A DNA stretch of 64,000 bases from a bacterium HR28 (lineage in GTDB: Bacteria > Chloroflexota > Chloroflexia > Thermomicrobiales > Thermomicrobiaceae), in assembly GCA_002898255.1 (NCBI GenBank), contig BEIE01000004.1, positions 62,001 through 126,000 on the forward strand, read 5' to 3'. Below are positions 26,828-34,789 of the stretch, one piece after another. The translations under genes and the position numbers were made by a program. The notes beneath the pieces were generated by a model that ran no database searches, had not been told where the DNA came from, and saw only the letters and a list, made by a program, of their open reading frames with translations. Positions within the stretch are counted from its first letter, which is position 1. Each line of letters opens with the position of its first letter.

Positions 26828-27440
26828 GTCTCGTCGTATTGGCGAAGTCGTTGAGACCTCGACGGTGCAATTTGCTGTCGAGTGCGATGAACTCGATGTG
26901 GTGCCTGAGCTGGGATCGTTCGTACGGGTTGGTGGGACAGGCGTCGATGCCATCTACGGGATTGTGGCATATGCGGAAACCACGGCGGTTGATCCTGGAC
27001 GGCGTGTCGTTCGCCGTGGATCAGCGCAACTTCAAGATCGCGCACTCTACGAAGCAAATCCGGAACTGCGCTTCGTCCTCCGCTCACTGTTCTTGGCGGT
27101 GGCCATGGCATACGAGCACTCTGGGAATCTCATGTTCTTGGTGCCGCCGTTTCCGCCACCCCTCCATTACAGCGTGGAACTCGTGCCAGAGGGTGACGTG
27201 GGGCGATTGACGGATGCATGTGCGTATTTCGCGCTTCTTTTCGATTTCACAGGTCCGGTGCCTGCCGAACAACTCCTTGCAGCGCACCTCTACTACGTGT
27301 ACCGCAAGCGCGGCCAAGATTGGGATTGGCTCGAACGAGCGGCCAAGGAGATAGCGCGGCTCTCGAAACGGGACTATGAGCGCTCACTCCGCGTGCTTGG
27401 CACGCTGGAGGCGGTCCTGCAGCGTGAACTCCACCGTTAG
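26811..27440 (+). CDS. HAS-barrel protein without ATPase domain
   Basis: A 209-residue protein whose N-terminal 90 residues match the HAS-barrel of HerA (SRRIGEVVETSTVQFAVECDE, SFVRVGGTGVDAIYGIVAY, and the PPFPPPLHYSVELV strand). In HerA this barrel is followed by a P-loop ATPase; here no GxGKS-like motif exists, and a helical C-terminus ends at RELHR. So it is a HAS-barrel-only partner, likely to bind NurA (HAS-barrels contact partner proteins). Start GTG 26811, after AAGGAG at a rather long distance. It overlaps nurA by 17 bases; its stop overlaps purH's end. Confidence 0.75.
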   Translation: MCALHKSRRIGEVVETSTVQFAVECDELDVVPELGSFVRVGGTGVDAIYGIVAYAETTAVDPGRRVVRRGSAQLQDRALYEANPELRFVLRSLFLAVAMAYEHSGNLMFLVPPFPPPLHYSVELVPEGDVGRLTDACAYFALLFDFTGPVPAEQLLAAHLYYVYRKRGQDWDWLERAAKEIARLSKRDYERSLRVLGTLEAVLQRELHR

Positions 27441-28951
27441 TGGCGAAAATGCCGCTCTCCGGTGAAGACCATCGCTATACCCGCGCGTTCTGCTGCTGCG
27501 ATGACTTCTCCATCGCGGCGTGATCCCCCTGGTTGGATGATTGCGGTGATGCCAGCAGCGGCTGCAACCTCGATGCTGTCGGGGAAAGGGAAGAAAGCAT
27601 CGCTGGCCAGCACTGCACCGCGGGCTCGCTCTCCAGCTCGCCAAATGGCTAAACGAACGGCATCCACGCGATTTGGTTGACCACCACCGATTCCGACTGT
27701 TTGCCCGTCACGCGCAATGACGACGCCGTTGGAGAGGACGAACGGCACGATGGTCCAGGCGAACGAGAGATCCCGCCACTCAGTCTCATTCGGATGCCGC
27801 GTTGTCACGACCTGCCAGGACTCTTGCAGGCGAACAGGTCTGTCTGGTGACTGCACGAGTGCGATGTCGCCAGCACTTCGGACCACATAAGGGGGATCGA
27901 CCCACGGAGGAGCGAAAATCAGGCGGAGGGCCTTTCGTCGTCGCAGTACTTCTTCGGCCTCGCGATCGATTGACGGGGCCACGATAAGGTCGAAGAGATG
28001 TTGAGCGAGTGCTCGGGCCGTTGGGATATCGACCGGACGATTCAAGGCCACAATACCGCCGAAGGCAGAAACCGGATCCGCGTCGAAGGCACGAGCGAAT
28101 GCTGCCTCGATTGTCTCGGCAACAGCGACACCACAGGGAGCAGCGTGCTTGACAATCACCACTGCTGGCTCAGCGAAGCGGTTGACAAGCTGCCAGGCGG
28201 CCGAGGCATCGAGGACGTTATTGTATGAGAGTTCGACTTCGCCGACCGTGCGCCAGCGATTGATTTGCGAGGGGAAGCCTGCGACCTGGTATAAGGCGGC
28301 CGTCTGATGGGGGTTTTCCCCGTAACGAAGCGCCCGAATCCTGCGCAACGGTAGCGGTAGGAGGTCGGGGAAGGGCTCAGTTCGCAAGTAGGCTGCAATC
28401 TGCGCGTCGTAGGTAGCAAGGTGTGCGAAAGCTTTCGCAGCGAGTTCGCGGCGGAGAGCGTATGGGACGGATCGGGGTCCACCTCGCGCGAGCTCGTGGA
28501 GAATGCGCTCGTAGTCGGCGGGGTCGACGACAGGAAGAACCCAATGGAAGTTTTTGGCTGCGGCGCGAAGCAAGGTTGGTCCGCCGACGTCGATCAGTTC
28601 GATCGCTTCGCCTTCCGGTGTCTCGGAGGTCACCGCTCGATCGAAGGGGTACAAGTTGACAACAACTAGTTCAATTGGCTCAAACCCGTACCGTGCGAGC
28701 TGTTCGAGGTCCTCCGGGTGATCGTGACGGGCAAGAATTGCAGCATGGATGGCTGGATGCAACGTTTTCACACGGCCGCCCAAGAGATCCGGAAACCCGG
28801 TGAGCTCGGAGATTTCGCGAACCGGGACGCCGTGTTCGCGCAGAACCCGTGCTGTTCCGCCTGTAGAGAGAAGTTCCCATCCAAGGGCGACGAGTTGCTG
28901 GCCCAACTCTCCGATGCCGGACTTCTCATAGACCGAAAGGAGTGCGCGCAT
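27437..28951 (-). CDS. purH: Bifunctional AICAR transformylase/IMP cyclohydrolase
   Basis: A 504-residue PurH. An N-terminal MGS-like cyclohydrolase domain (MRALLSVYEKSGIGELGQQL, STGGTARVL, VKTLHPAIHAAIL) is followed by the AICAR transformylase (RYGENPHQTAALY, VKHAAPCGVAVA, IGGGQPNRVDAVRLA). It makes the last two steps of IMP synthesis. ATG 28951 has GGGAGG before it. It is the last gene of a leftward set with purM, mglA and an HD protein; its end overlaps the HAS-barrel gene by 4 bases. Confidence 0.95.
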   Translation of the reverse strand: MRALLSVYEKSGIGELGQQLVALGWELLSTGGTARVLREHGVPVREISELTGFPDLLGGRVKTLHPAIHAAILARHDHPEDLEQLARYGFEPIELVVVNLYPFDRAVTSETPEGEAIELIDVGGPTLLRAAAKNFHWVLPVVDPADYERILHELARGGPRSVPYALRRELAAKAFAHLATYDAQIAAYLRTEPFPDLLPLPLRRIRALRYGENPHQTAALYQVAGFPSQINRWRTVGEVELSYNNVLDASAAWQLVNRFAEPAVVIVKHAAPCGVAVAETIEAAFARAFDADPVSAFGGIVALNRPVDIPTARALAQHLFDLIVAPSIDREAEEVLRRRKALRLIFAPPWVDPPYVVRSAGDIALVQSPDRPVRLQESWQVVTTRHPNETEWRDLSFAWTIVPFVLSNGVVIARDGQTVGIGGGQPNRVDAVRLAIWRAGERARGAVLASDAFFPFPDSIEVAAAAGITAIIQPGGSRRDGEVIAAAERAGIAMVFTGERHFRH

Positions 28952-28964
28952 TGAACCTCCCTCG

Positions 28965-29567
28965 TCATACCGATTCGATACGCTGAGGCAGAATCAGAAC
29001 GTCCTTCCCGAAGACAGTTCGGAAGAGACCTGCGCGAGCCTGTGCCTTCTCGACTTCCAGTGTGGGGTATATGTTCGACACTGCGTAGATGGTGATGTAC
29101 CCATCGGAAAACTCGATGAGGACGTCCTTGACGAATTGCTGATGGCTCGCATCAAGTCCCTCGGCAATACGAAGAATCGCTGCCAGTTGTTCGACGAGGT
29201 GGCGGAATCGGGGTGGTAAACGCTGGAACTGTGGATGGCGAAGTGAGGGTTCGGCAGCGCGATGATACCGTGCGATATTCGCAATAGCCAGCTGTTCGGT
29301 ACGGTCAAATCCCTTGAGGGGAATTGCCATGATTCGATCGAAACTGTATCGGTGGTGCTCTGGAAGCGAACGGAATTGCCCGCAATCATGCCAGAGTGCG
29401 GCTGCAGCCAGGAGATCACGGCCCTCTGGCGGAAGGTGAAAACGGTCTCGGAGCTGATCGAAGAGCCGGAGCGCGAGAAAAGCAACGTGCTCGCTATGCT
29501 CGGGATCGGGTGTCTCGATCGACGCAGCTGCCCGTGCCCGCTCGAGTGATGGATCGGCGCGAGTCAT
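28965..29567 (-). CDS. HD-domain protein, Ppx/GppA C-terminal type
   Basis: A 200-residue protein carrying an HD phosphohydrolase fold: EHSEHVAFLALRLF, AAALWHDCGQF, EHHRYSFDRIM and RFRHLVEQLAAILRIAEGLD. This matches the C-terminal HD part of exopolyphosphatase/guanosine pentaphosphatase (Ppx/GppA), but the N-terminal actin-like half is absent. The function is not fixed; phosphohydrolase activity or nucleotide sensing is possible. ATG 29567 is chosen since GGAGG lies 8 bases before it. It lies between mglA and purH. Confidence 0.8.
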   Translation of the reverse strand: MTRADPSLERARAAASIETPDPEHSEHVAFLALRLFDQLRDRFHLPPEGRDLLAAAALWHDCGQFRSLPEHHRYSFDRIMAIPLKGFDRTEQLAIANIARYHRAAEPSLRHPQFQRLPPRFRHLVEQLAAILRIAEGLDASHQQFVKDVLIEFSDGYITIYAVSNIYPTLEVEKAQARAGLFRTVFGKDVLILPQRIESV

Positions 29568-29618
29568 ACGGTCCGCCTCCACTTGGGGGCAAGTATGCCT
29601 GAGCGAGCGTTGTTGGGA

Positions 29619-30194
29619 TTAAAGTCGGTCGACAACAAGCTTAATGATGGCGCGGAGTGTTTCGATGACGCCGATAGACCGTACCGCGATAGCTGGAAAA
29701 CGAGGGGCGCGCATTGGGTTGAGATAGCGATCGAGTATTGGAACTGGTAACGCGTTCGGGAGATCCAGCTTGTTGTATTGGAGCACCAAGGGAAAGTCGA
29801 GTGGACGCTTACCCTGCTTTGCTAGGTTCTGTGCGAGTTCCCGCAGGCTCTGGAGATTTTCTGCCAATCGCTCCCGCTGCGCATCTGCCACGAAGACGAC
29901 TCCATCAGCACCACTAAGGACCGCAATCCGAGTCTGCCGATAGAGTGTTTGTCCCGGAACGGTGTACAACTGGAGACGGAGCCGATACCCATGCACTGTG
30001 CCGACATCCAGAGGCAAAAAATCGAAGAACAAAGTTCGCTCGCGTTCTGTTTCGATCGAAATCAGCTCGCTTTTGGCATGGTCCGGGAGCGATTGGTGAA
30101 TGACTTGTAAATTGGTTGTTTTTCCGCTCAGCCCGGGTCCGTAGTAGACGATCTTCCCGTGAATTTCTCGAGCCGCAATGTCAATCAGTGCCAT
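29619..30194 (-). CDS. mglA: MglA-type small GTPase
   Basis: A 191-residue Ras-like GTPase of the bacterial MglA group: P-loop GPGLSGKTTN (residues 19-28), the switch 2 TVPGQTLYRQTR (with the typical PGQ), and the guanine motif YNKLDLPN. In Myxococcus MglA sets cell polarity for gliding and is switched off by MglB; other bacteria use it in motility or polarity. Here mglB is 1.2 kb upstream on the same strand, with purM between. Polarity or motility in this organism is inference. Confidence 0.92.
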   Translation of the reverse strand: MALIDIAAREIHGKIVYYGPGLSGKTTNLQVIHQSLPDHAKSELISIETERERTLFFDFLPLDVGTVHGYRLRLQLYTVPGQTLYRQTRIAVLSGADGVVFVADAQRERLAENLQSLRELAQNLAKQGKRPLDFPLVLQYNKLDLPNALPVPILDRYLNPMRAPRFPAIAVRSIGVIETLRAIIKLVVDRL

Positions 30195-30258
30195 AGCTAT
30201 TCACCACCGAGTCGCGGCGGTGGTTCTCGGTCGAACTGTATTAGCCAGCTCTACGATC

Positions 30259-31332
30259 TCAGGAACCACTCGTCAAGACCAGTTCTGGGTCTGTTCCGAG
30301 GCGCACAAGAACGCGCGGCGTATCTCCTTCGGTAACTTGTCCGATGATCCATCCTTCTCCGATCGCTTGCTGAAGTTCGCGAATGAACGGCGCCTCCCCA
30401 ATGACGACGAAGCCGATTCCCATGTTAAACACACGATACATTTCGATGAGAGGTACTTGACCCCGTTGTTGGAGCTCAAGGAAAAGCGGGGGGACAGTCC
30501 ATGTTGTGGCGTCGATCTCCACACGGCGACCTTGAGGAACGATGCGGGCGATGTTTTCGACTAACCCTCCGCCAGTGATGTGAGCAAGCCCATGCAGGCC
30601 TGGGTGACCCAACCAGGGGCGTAAGAGCGGATAGTAGCATCGGTGAGGCTCGAGCAGGAGCTCGCCCAGCGAATGCTGAGACCATACCGGGATCTCAGAG
30701 AGTATCTGCCGGTCGCGTTCGCGTTCTCCGGTCAAACCTAGGCAGGCTCGCGCGAGCGTGTAGCCGTTCGTGTGTAACCCACTACTCGGCAACCCGAGGA
30801 CAAGATCTCCAGCTGCGATGTGACGCCCGTCAATGATTCGATCAGTCGACACCACACCGACCATGCAACCGGCGAGGTCGTAGGTTCCTGATTGGTAGAT
30901 GCCGGGGAGCTGCGCTGTTTCCCCCCCAATGAGCGAGCAGTGCAAAGCTCGACAAGCATCGGTCATACCGTGGACGAGCTCCTCCAGGATACTCTCCTCG
31001 AGGCTGGCAGCAGCGAAGTAGTCCAGGAAGAACAGCGGCTGCGCCCCGCAGGCAAGCAGGTCGTTTGCGCTGTGATGCACGAGATCAACACCGATGCCGT
31101 AGTGGCGACCCAGTGTTGCAGCAATAAGCACTTTTGTACCGACACTATCAATCGTCGCGACCAGCGCGAGGGTACCGTTGCTTCCGGGGGCAGCAAAGAA
31201 GCCGCCAAAAAACCCGAGCGGTCGGAGAACATCCGGACCGAATGTGCTCTCTACTGCGCGAGTGATACGTTCTTTAACAGTTTTCGCCCGTGCGAGATCG
31301 ACCCCACTACGGGCGTAAGACAGCGGTTCCAT
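30259..31332 (-). CDS. purM: AIR synthetase (PurM)
   Basis: A 357-residue phosphoribosylformylglycinamidine cyclo-ligase. It has YARSGVDLARAKTVK at the start, VGTKVLIAATLG, GVDLVHHSANDLLACGAQPLF, ALIGGETAQLPG-like text (CSLIGGETAQLPGIY) and GLHGLAHITGGGLVENI. It makes AIR from FGAM with ATP. ATG 31332 follows AGGAG. It sits between mglB and mglA, an unusual interruption. Confidence 0.95.
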   Translation of the reverse strand: MEPLSYARSGVDLARAKTVKERITRAVESTFGPDVLRPLGFFGGFFAAPGSNGTLALVATIDSVGTKVLIAATLGRHYGIGVDLVHHSANDLLACGAQPLFFLDYFAAASLEESILEELVHGMTDACRALHCSLIGGETAQLPGIYQSGTYDLAGCMVGVVSTDRIIDGRHIAAGDLVLGLPSSGLHTNGYTLARACLGLTGERERDRQILSEIPVWSQHSLGELLLEPHRCYYPLLRPWLGHPGLHGLAHITGGGLVENIARIVPQGRRVEIDATTWTVPPLFLELQQRGQVPLIEMYRVFNMGIGFVVIGEAPFIRELQQAIGEGWIIGQVTEGDTPRVLVRLGTDPELVLTSGS

Positions 31333-31344
31333 GAGGGCTCCTCG

Positions 31345-31755
31345 TCATGCTGACACGGATGGCGTGGCCTCGCTGGTCAGGGTACCAAGACGACGAACGG
31401 CTAGCCGCAGGCGTCCGAGGTTTGCACTGCCAGCTGCAACGAGAACCAATGCTGTGTCCTGGTCGAGTGGTGCGACAAGCACGAGATGGCGATCAAACTC
31501 AATGATTGCCTGGCGGGGCGTACTTGCGAACTCTTGTCCCAGTGCCTCCAGCATCAAAAGCCCACTCACGGCATTTGCAGCAATCGCCTCGGCGTCAATT
31601 TCAGTTCCACTCGCTGTTGCTGCATCCACGACTAAACCGTCGGTGGTGACGACGAGGGCGGCCTCAAGACCGTAGTCCTTTTGCAACTTTTGGACGAGTT
31701 CACTGAATGTCACGTCCAACTCCTGTTCCTCTGTGCCGATCGCCTCAGCTCTCAT
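31345..31755 (-). CDS. mglB: MglB-like Roadblock/LC7 protein
   Basis: A 136-residue protein of the Roadblock/LC7 fold: QKLQKDYGLEAALVVTTDGL, GTEIDAEAIAANAVSGLLML, then RQAIIEFDRHLVLVAPLDQ. It is the GAP partner class of MglA. ATG 31755. It is separated from mglA by purM. The pairing with an MglA gene on the same strand supports the call. Confidence 0.9.
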   Translation of the reverse strand: MRAEAIGTEEQELDVTFSELVQKLQKDYGLEAALVVTTDGLVVDAATASGTEIDAEAIAANAVSGLLMLEALGQEFASTPRQAIIEFDRHLVLVAPLDQDTALVLVAAGSANLGRLRLAVRRLGTLTSEATPSVSA

Positions 31756-31815
31756 TATCGACTGCTGGCGGCGAAGGTGCGACGGGAATTTCGTCCCAAC
31801 TCTTCATCCGCACTG

Positions 31816-33126
31816 TCAAGGTGTTTCATGCGTGCGCAGTCGCGGTACAACATAGCGGTCGAGCCGAGGTAGAAGCGCGACTGGGACCCGAGCATCAACG
31901 ATGATGTCGTTGGCACTGTATCGCCGCTCGGCAATTGTACCCCGCTCCTCGATAAGTGCCAGGAGATTTGTTTCGCGGTACGGGATACGCAATCGAACCG
32001 AGACAGGTGTCGTGATTTCCCGTAGCGTTGCGGCAATGCGTTGCCGCAGTGCGTCCAATCCCTGACCGGTAACTGCCGAGACAAGGAGCGCGTTCGGGGG
32101 AAGCCCGAGCTCTTGGGCAAGCTGCTCGGGATCGACGTCCGGTGTCAGTAAATCGATCTTGTTCAACACAGTAATCGTTGGGTAACCATCTGCCCCGAGT
32201 TCCCGTAACACCCTACGGACGGTCGCTGCCTGTTCGGCGGCTTTGGGATGTGTGACATCTACAACATGCAGGAGCAAGTGAGCATCCAGAATCTCTTCGA
32301 GGGTGGCCCGAAATGCAGCGACAAGAGATGTTGGAAGCTTATGGATAAATCCGACGGTATCGGTCAAGAGAGCAATTTGCCCGTCTGGCAGGGCAAGCCG
32401 GCGAGTGGTGGGATCCAAGGTCGCGAACAGCTTGTCCTCGGCAAGGACGGAAGCGCCAGTCAGTGCATTGAGGAGCGTTGACTTCCCGGCGTTGGTGTAG
32501 CCGACGAGCGACACAACAGGTAGGCGCTCTTGCCGACGCCGCTGGCGATATCGCTCACGATGCCGCCGCACATCTTCGAGCTGGCGACGGATCCAAGCGA
32601 TCCGCTCTCGGGCGCGCCGGCGGTCAATTTCCAGCTGTGTCTCACCAGGCCCGCGCAATCCGACTCCACCAACAGCCTGGCGGGACAAGTGAGTCCACAT
32701 GCGGGTCAGGCGCGGCAAACGGTACTCCAACTGCGCCAACTCTACTTGTAAGCGACCTTCGCGGGTCTGTGCGCGCCGAGCAAAGATGTCGAGGATGAGC
32801 GCCGTACGATCGAGGACTTTCACCTGCAATGCATCCTCGAGGTGCCGGAGCTGCGCTGGACTCAGCTCGTCGTCCGCCAGGAGGACGGAAAAGTCGAGCT
32901 CACGACGAAGAGCGGCGATCTCGGCCAGCTTGCCCGGTCCGACGTAATGTCGTGGGTGGGGATGAGGCAAATGCTGCGTTACTGCGCCAACAACCTGGAG
33001 TCCGGCAGTTTCAGCCAGCTGAGCGAGTTCCGCGAGAGAGGATGCAGGATCCCAACCGTCTCGTCGCCAATGGACGCAGACGAGGAGTGCGCGCTCAACA
33101 GCCGTGGAGCGATTTGTCTCGTGCGT
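31816..33126 (-). CDS. hflX: GTPase HflX
   Basis: A ribosome-associated GTPase with the HflX N-terminal domain (HYVGPGKLAEIAAL, LDRTALILDIFARRA, GPGETQLEIDRRR) and a G domain (VSLVGYTNAGKSTLLNAL). HflX splits stalled or 70S ribosomes under stress. No ATG/GTG/TTG stands near the expected start. An in-frame ACG at 33126-33124 lies 6 bases after a perfect AGGAGG, giving 436 residues that start HETNRSTAVERALLV. The alternative ATG at 33195 (459 residues) has no such site. Confidence 0.85.
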   Translation of the reverse strand, partial: THETNRSTAVERALLVCVHWRRDGWDPASSLAELAQLAETAGLQVVGAVTQHLPHPHPRHYVGPGKLAEIAALRRELDFSVLLADDELSPAQLRHLEDALQVKVLDRTALILDIFARRAQTREGRLQVELAQLEYRLPRLTRMWTHLSRQAVGGVGLRGPGETQLEIDRRRARERIAWIRRQLEDVRRHRERYRQRRRQERLPVVSLVGYTNAGKSTLLNALTGASVLAEDKLFATLDPTTRRLALPDGQIALLTDTVGFIHKLPTSLVAAFRATLEEILDAHLLLHVVDVTHPKAAEQAATVRRVLRELGADGYPTITVLNKIDLLTPDVDPEQLAQELGLPPNALLVSAVTGQGLDALRQRIAATLREITTPVSVRLRIPYRETNLLALIEERGTIAERRYSANDIIVDARVPVALLPRLDRYVVPRLRTHETP

Positions 33127-33241
33127 GGTGCTCCTCCTGTGAATGTTGAGAGTTTTGATTCGGTCCGAGGTGGGTGGTCGAGCAATCTTGCGCATAGTGT
33201 TGAGTAGAAAGGCCACCGTCCAACACGACGGTGGCTCGTGG

Positions 33242-33312
33242 CTGGGGAGTAGGGATTCGAACCCCAACTAGCTGATCCAGAGTCAGCCGTCCTACCGTTA
33301 GACGACTCCCCA
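33242..33312 (-). tRNA. tRNA-Gln (anticodon CTG)
   Basis: Read leftward: acceptor TGGGGAG/CTCCCCA, anticodon stem GCTGA/TCAGC with loop CTCTGGA (anticodon CTG), T-loop TTCGAAT, discriminator G as usual for Gln. The D-arm is short (GTCT/GGAC). CCA is not encoded. Confidence 0.95.
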
Positions 33313-33325
33313 ACGACCGCGATGA

Positions 33326-33355
33326 AGTGTAATCGATCTGCACAACGCATGTCAA
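33326..33355 (-). promoter_or_regulatory. Promoter of tRNA-Gln
   Basis: Read leftward: TTGACA (33350-33355), 18-base spacer, TACACT (33326-33331), followed by the tRNA about 13 bases on. Confidence 0.75.
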
Positions 33356-33358
33356 GGC

Positions 33359-33387
33359 TTGCAGCCGCACCCAGTGTGCGCTAGGGT
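33359..33387 (+). promoter_or_regulatory. Possible promoter of DUF2090 gene
   Basis: TTGCAG (33359-33364), 17-base spacer, TAGGGT (33382-33387), about 36 bases before the start at 33424. The -35 overlaps the region of the divergent tRNA-Gln promoter. Confidence 0.45.
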
Positions 33388-33423
33388 TGGGGCAGGAGAC
33401 GGCGCAGGATGGGAGGTGCCGTG

Positions 33424-34344
33424 ATGCAAGTGGGATACGATCGACCGCTGTATATCCTGGCCTTCGACCATCGGAGTTCTTTTGAGGAGATGGCAGCAAA
33501 GGCCGGAATAGGCGAAGAAGAGCGGGCGGAGAAGATCCGTCAGGCGAAGCAGGTGATCTTCGAAGGGTTCGAAGTCGCGATCGCGCAGGGAGCTCCACGT
33601 GAGTCAGCGGGGATCCTCGTTGACGAGCAATACGGAGCTGAGGTGGCTCGCCGAGCGCGGGAGCGTGGTTACCTGTTCGCCATGCCGGTCGAGAAGAGTG
33701 GGCAAAAGGTTTTCGACTTTGAGTATGGAGAGCAGTTTGGCGAGCACATCCTGGCCTTCGACCCGACGTTTACCAAGGCGCTCGTCCGGTACAACCCGGA
33801 TGATCCCTCCGATACGAAGAAGATACAACTTGAGCGTCTCAAGCGGCTCCACGATTGGCTCCGGGAGCGGGAGCGGCGATTCCTGCTTGAGCTGCTTGTG
33901 CCGGCGACGAAGGGGCAGCTTGAGCAGGTAGGCGGAGATACCGAGCGCTATGACCGAGAGATCCGTCCAGAGCTCACGCTGCAGGCCATCGACGAGTTTT
34001 ATGCGGCAGGTGTTGTACCGGACATCTGGAAGATCGAGGGACTCGATCGGCGGGAAGACTGCGAGCGTATGGCAGCAAAGGTGCGGAGCGGTGGTCGCGA
34101 CGCAGTGAGTTGCGTTGTGCTCGGTCGCGGTGCTGATCCGGCGCGGGTGGACCATTGGTTGCGCATGGGGGCAGGGGTGCCGGGGTACATAGGATTTGCG
34201 ATCGGCCGTACGCTGTGGTGGGAGGGTGTGCAGGGCTTTTTGAACGGAACGCTGACGCGAGAAGCTGCTGCGGAGAAGATCGCCGCGAATTATCGCCGCG
34301 CAATTGATCTCTTTGTGGAGGCTTCCCAGGCCGTCGTCAGATGA
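33424..34344 (+). CDS. DUF2090 aldolase-like protein
   Basis: A 306-residue protein of the DUF2090 family: YILAFDHRSSFEEMAAKAG at the start, GILVDEQYGAEVARRARERG, AMPVEKSGQKVF, LLELLVPATKGQLEQ, PDIWKIEGLDRREDCERMA and a C-terminal GFAIGRTLWWEG. This is the domain that in other bacteria is fused to IolC and acts as a class I aldolase in inositol breakdown. Here it stands alone, with no iol genes in the window. ATG 33424 has GGGAGG 7 bases upstream. A strong hairpin follows the stop. Confidence 0.82.
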   Translation: MQVGYDRPLYILAFDHRSSFEEMAAKAGIGEEERAEKIRQAKQVIFEGFEVAIAQGAPRESAGILVDEQYGAEVARRARERGYLFAMPVEKSGQKVFDFEYGEQFGEHILAFDPTFTKALVRYNPDDPSDTKKIQLERLKRLHDWLRERERRFLLELLVPATKGQLEQVGGDTERYDREIRPELTLQAIDEFYAAGVVPDIWKIEGLDRREDCERMAAKVRSGGRDAVSCVVLGRGADPARVDHWLRMGAGVPGYIGFAIGRTLWWEGVQGFLNGTLTREAAAEKIAANYRRAIDLFVEASQAVVR

Positions 34345-34365
34345 GATATAGCAAGGTTGAATCGC

Positions 34366-34406
34366 GAGCGGCACGAGCATCGAGCCACTCGATGCTCGTG
34401 CCGCTC
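34366..34406. other. 19-bp hairpin after DUF2090 gene
   Basis: GAGCGGCACGAGCATCGAG, a three-base loop, then its complement. There is no T-run after it on the + strand. A stable transcript-end or RNA-protecting structure is likely. The palindromic terminator at 34431 follows 24 bases later. Confidence 0.7.
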
Positions 34407-34430
34407 TAACAGGAGAAGTGAAAGCAATAA

Positions 34431-34454
34431 AAACCGGCTCAATTGAGCCGGTTT
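34431..34454. terminator. Bidirectional terminator between DUF2090 gene and tRNA cluster
   Basis: AAACCGGCTC, loop AATT, then GAGCCGGTTT. Leftward it is followed by TTTTTATT, a good intrinsic terminator for the tRNA cluster; rightward by a weaker T-rich run (TCTCATTCTGTTT). Confidence 0.85.
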
Positions 34455-34469
34455 CTCATTCTGTTTCGG

Positions 34470-34542
34470 TGCCGAGGGGCGGGATCGAACCGCCGACACC
34501 GTGATTTTCAGTCACGTGCTCTACCAACTGAGCTACCTCGGC
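34470..34542 (-). tRNA. tRNA-Phe (anticodon GAA)
   Basis: Read leftward: acceptor GCCGAGG/CCTCGGC, D-arm GCTC/GAGC, anticodon stem CGTGA/TCACG with loop CTGAAAA (GAA), T-stem GGCGG/CCGCC. Discriminator A. Last tRNA of the leftward cluster. Confidence 0.96.
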
Positions 34543-34564
34543 TCATGCTGCCTTACGGCACTCG

Positions 34565-34637
34565 TGGGCGATAGAGGACTCGAACCTCTGACTTCCACGG
34601 TGTAAACGTGGCGCTCTACCAGCTGAGCTAATCGCCC
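34565..34637 (-). tRNA. tRNA-Val (anticodon TAC)
   Basis: Read leftward: acceptor GGGCGAT/ATCGCCC, anticodon stem CCACG/CGTGG with loop TTTACAC (TAC), T-stem AGAGG/CCTCT. Discriminator A. Confidence 0.96.
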
Positions 34638-34646
34638 GCGAAGTGG

Positions 34647-34730
34647 TGCCGAGGAAGGGATTTGAACCCCCACGCCCTTTCGGGCACTACCCCCTCAAGG
34701 TAGCGCGTCTGCCTATTCCGCCACCTCGGC
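34647..34730 (-). tRNA. tRNA-Leu (anticodon GAG)
   Basis: Read leftward: acceptor GCCGAGG/CCTCGGC, anticodon stem CTACC/GGTAG with loop TTGAGGG (GAG), and a long variable arm (GCCC, GAAA, GGGC) as expected for a class II tRNA. Discriminator A. First of the cluster. Confidence 0.96.
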
Positions 34731-34759
34731 ACGTCCCTGCCGCCTCGGCAGCACCATAG

Positions 34760-34789
34760 AGTATAGGCAGCAGCTGGGTGCGCTGTCAA
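34760..34789 (-). promoter_or_regulatory. Promoter of tRNA cluster (Leu-Val-Phe)
   Basis: Read leftward: consensus TTGACA (34784-34789), 18-base spacer, TATACT (34760-34765), about 30 bases before tRNA-Leu. The best promoter in the window. Confidence 0.85.

Noticed and set aside
26811-27440. Full HerA translocase
   Set aside because: No Walker A or B motif is present in the 209 residues; only the HAS-barrel part is matched.
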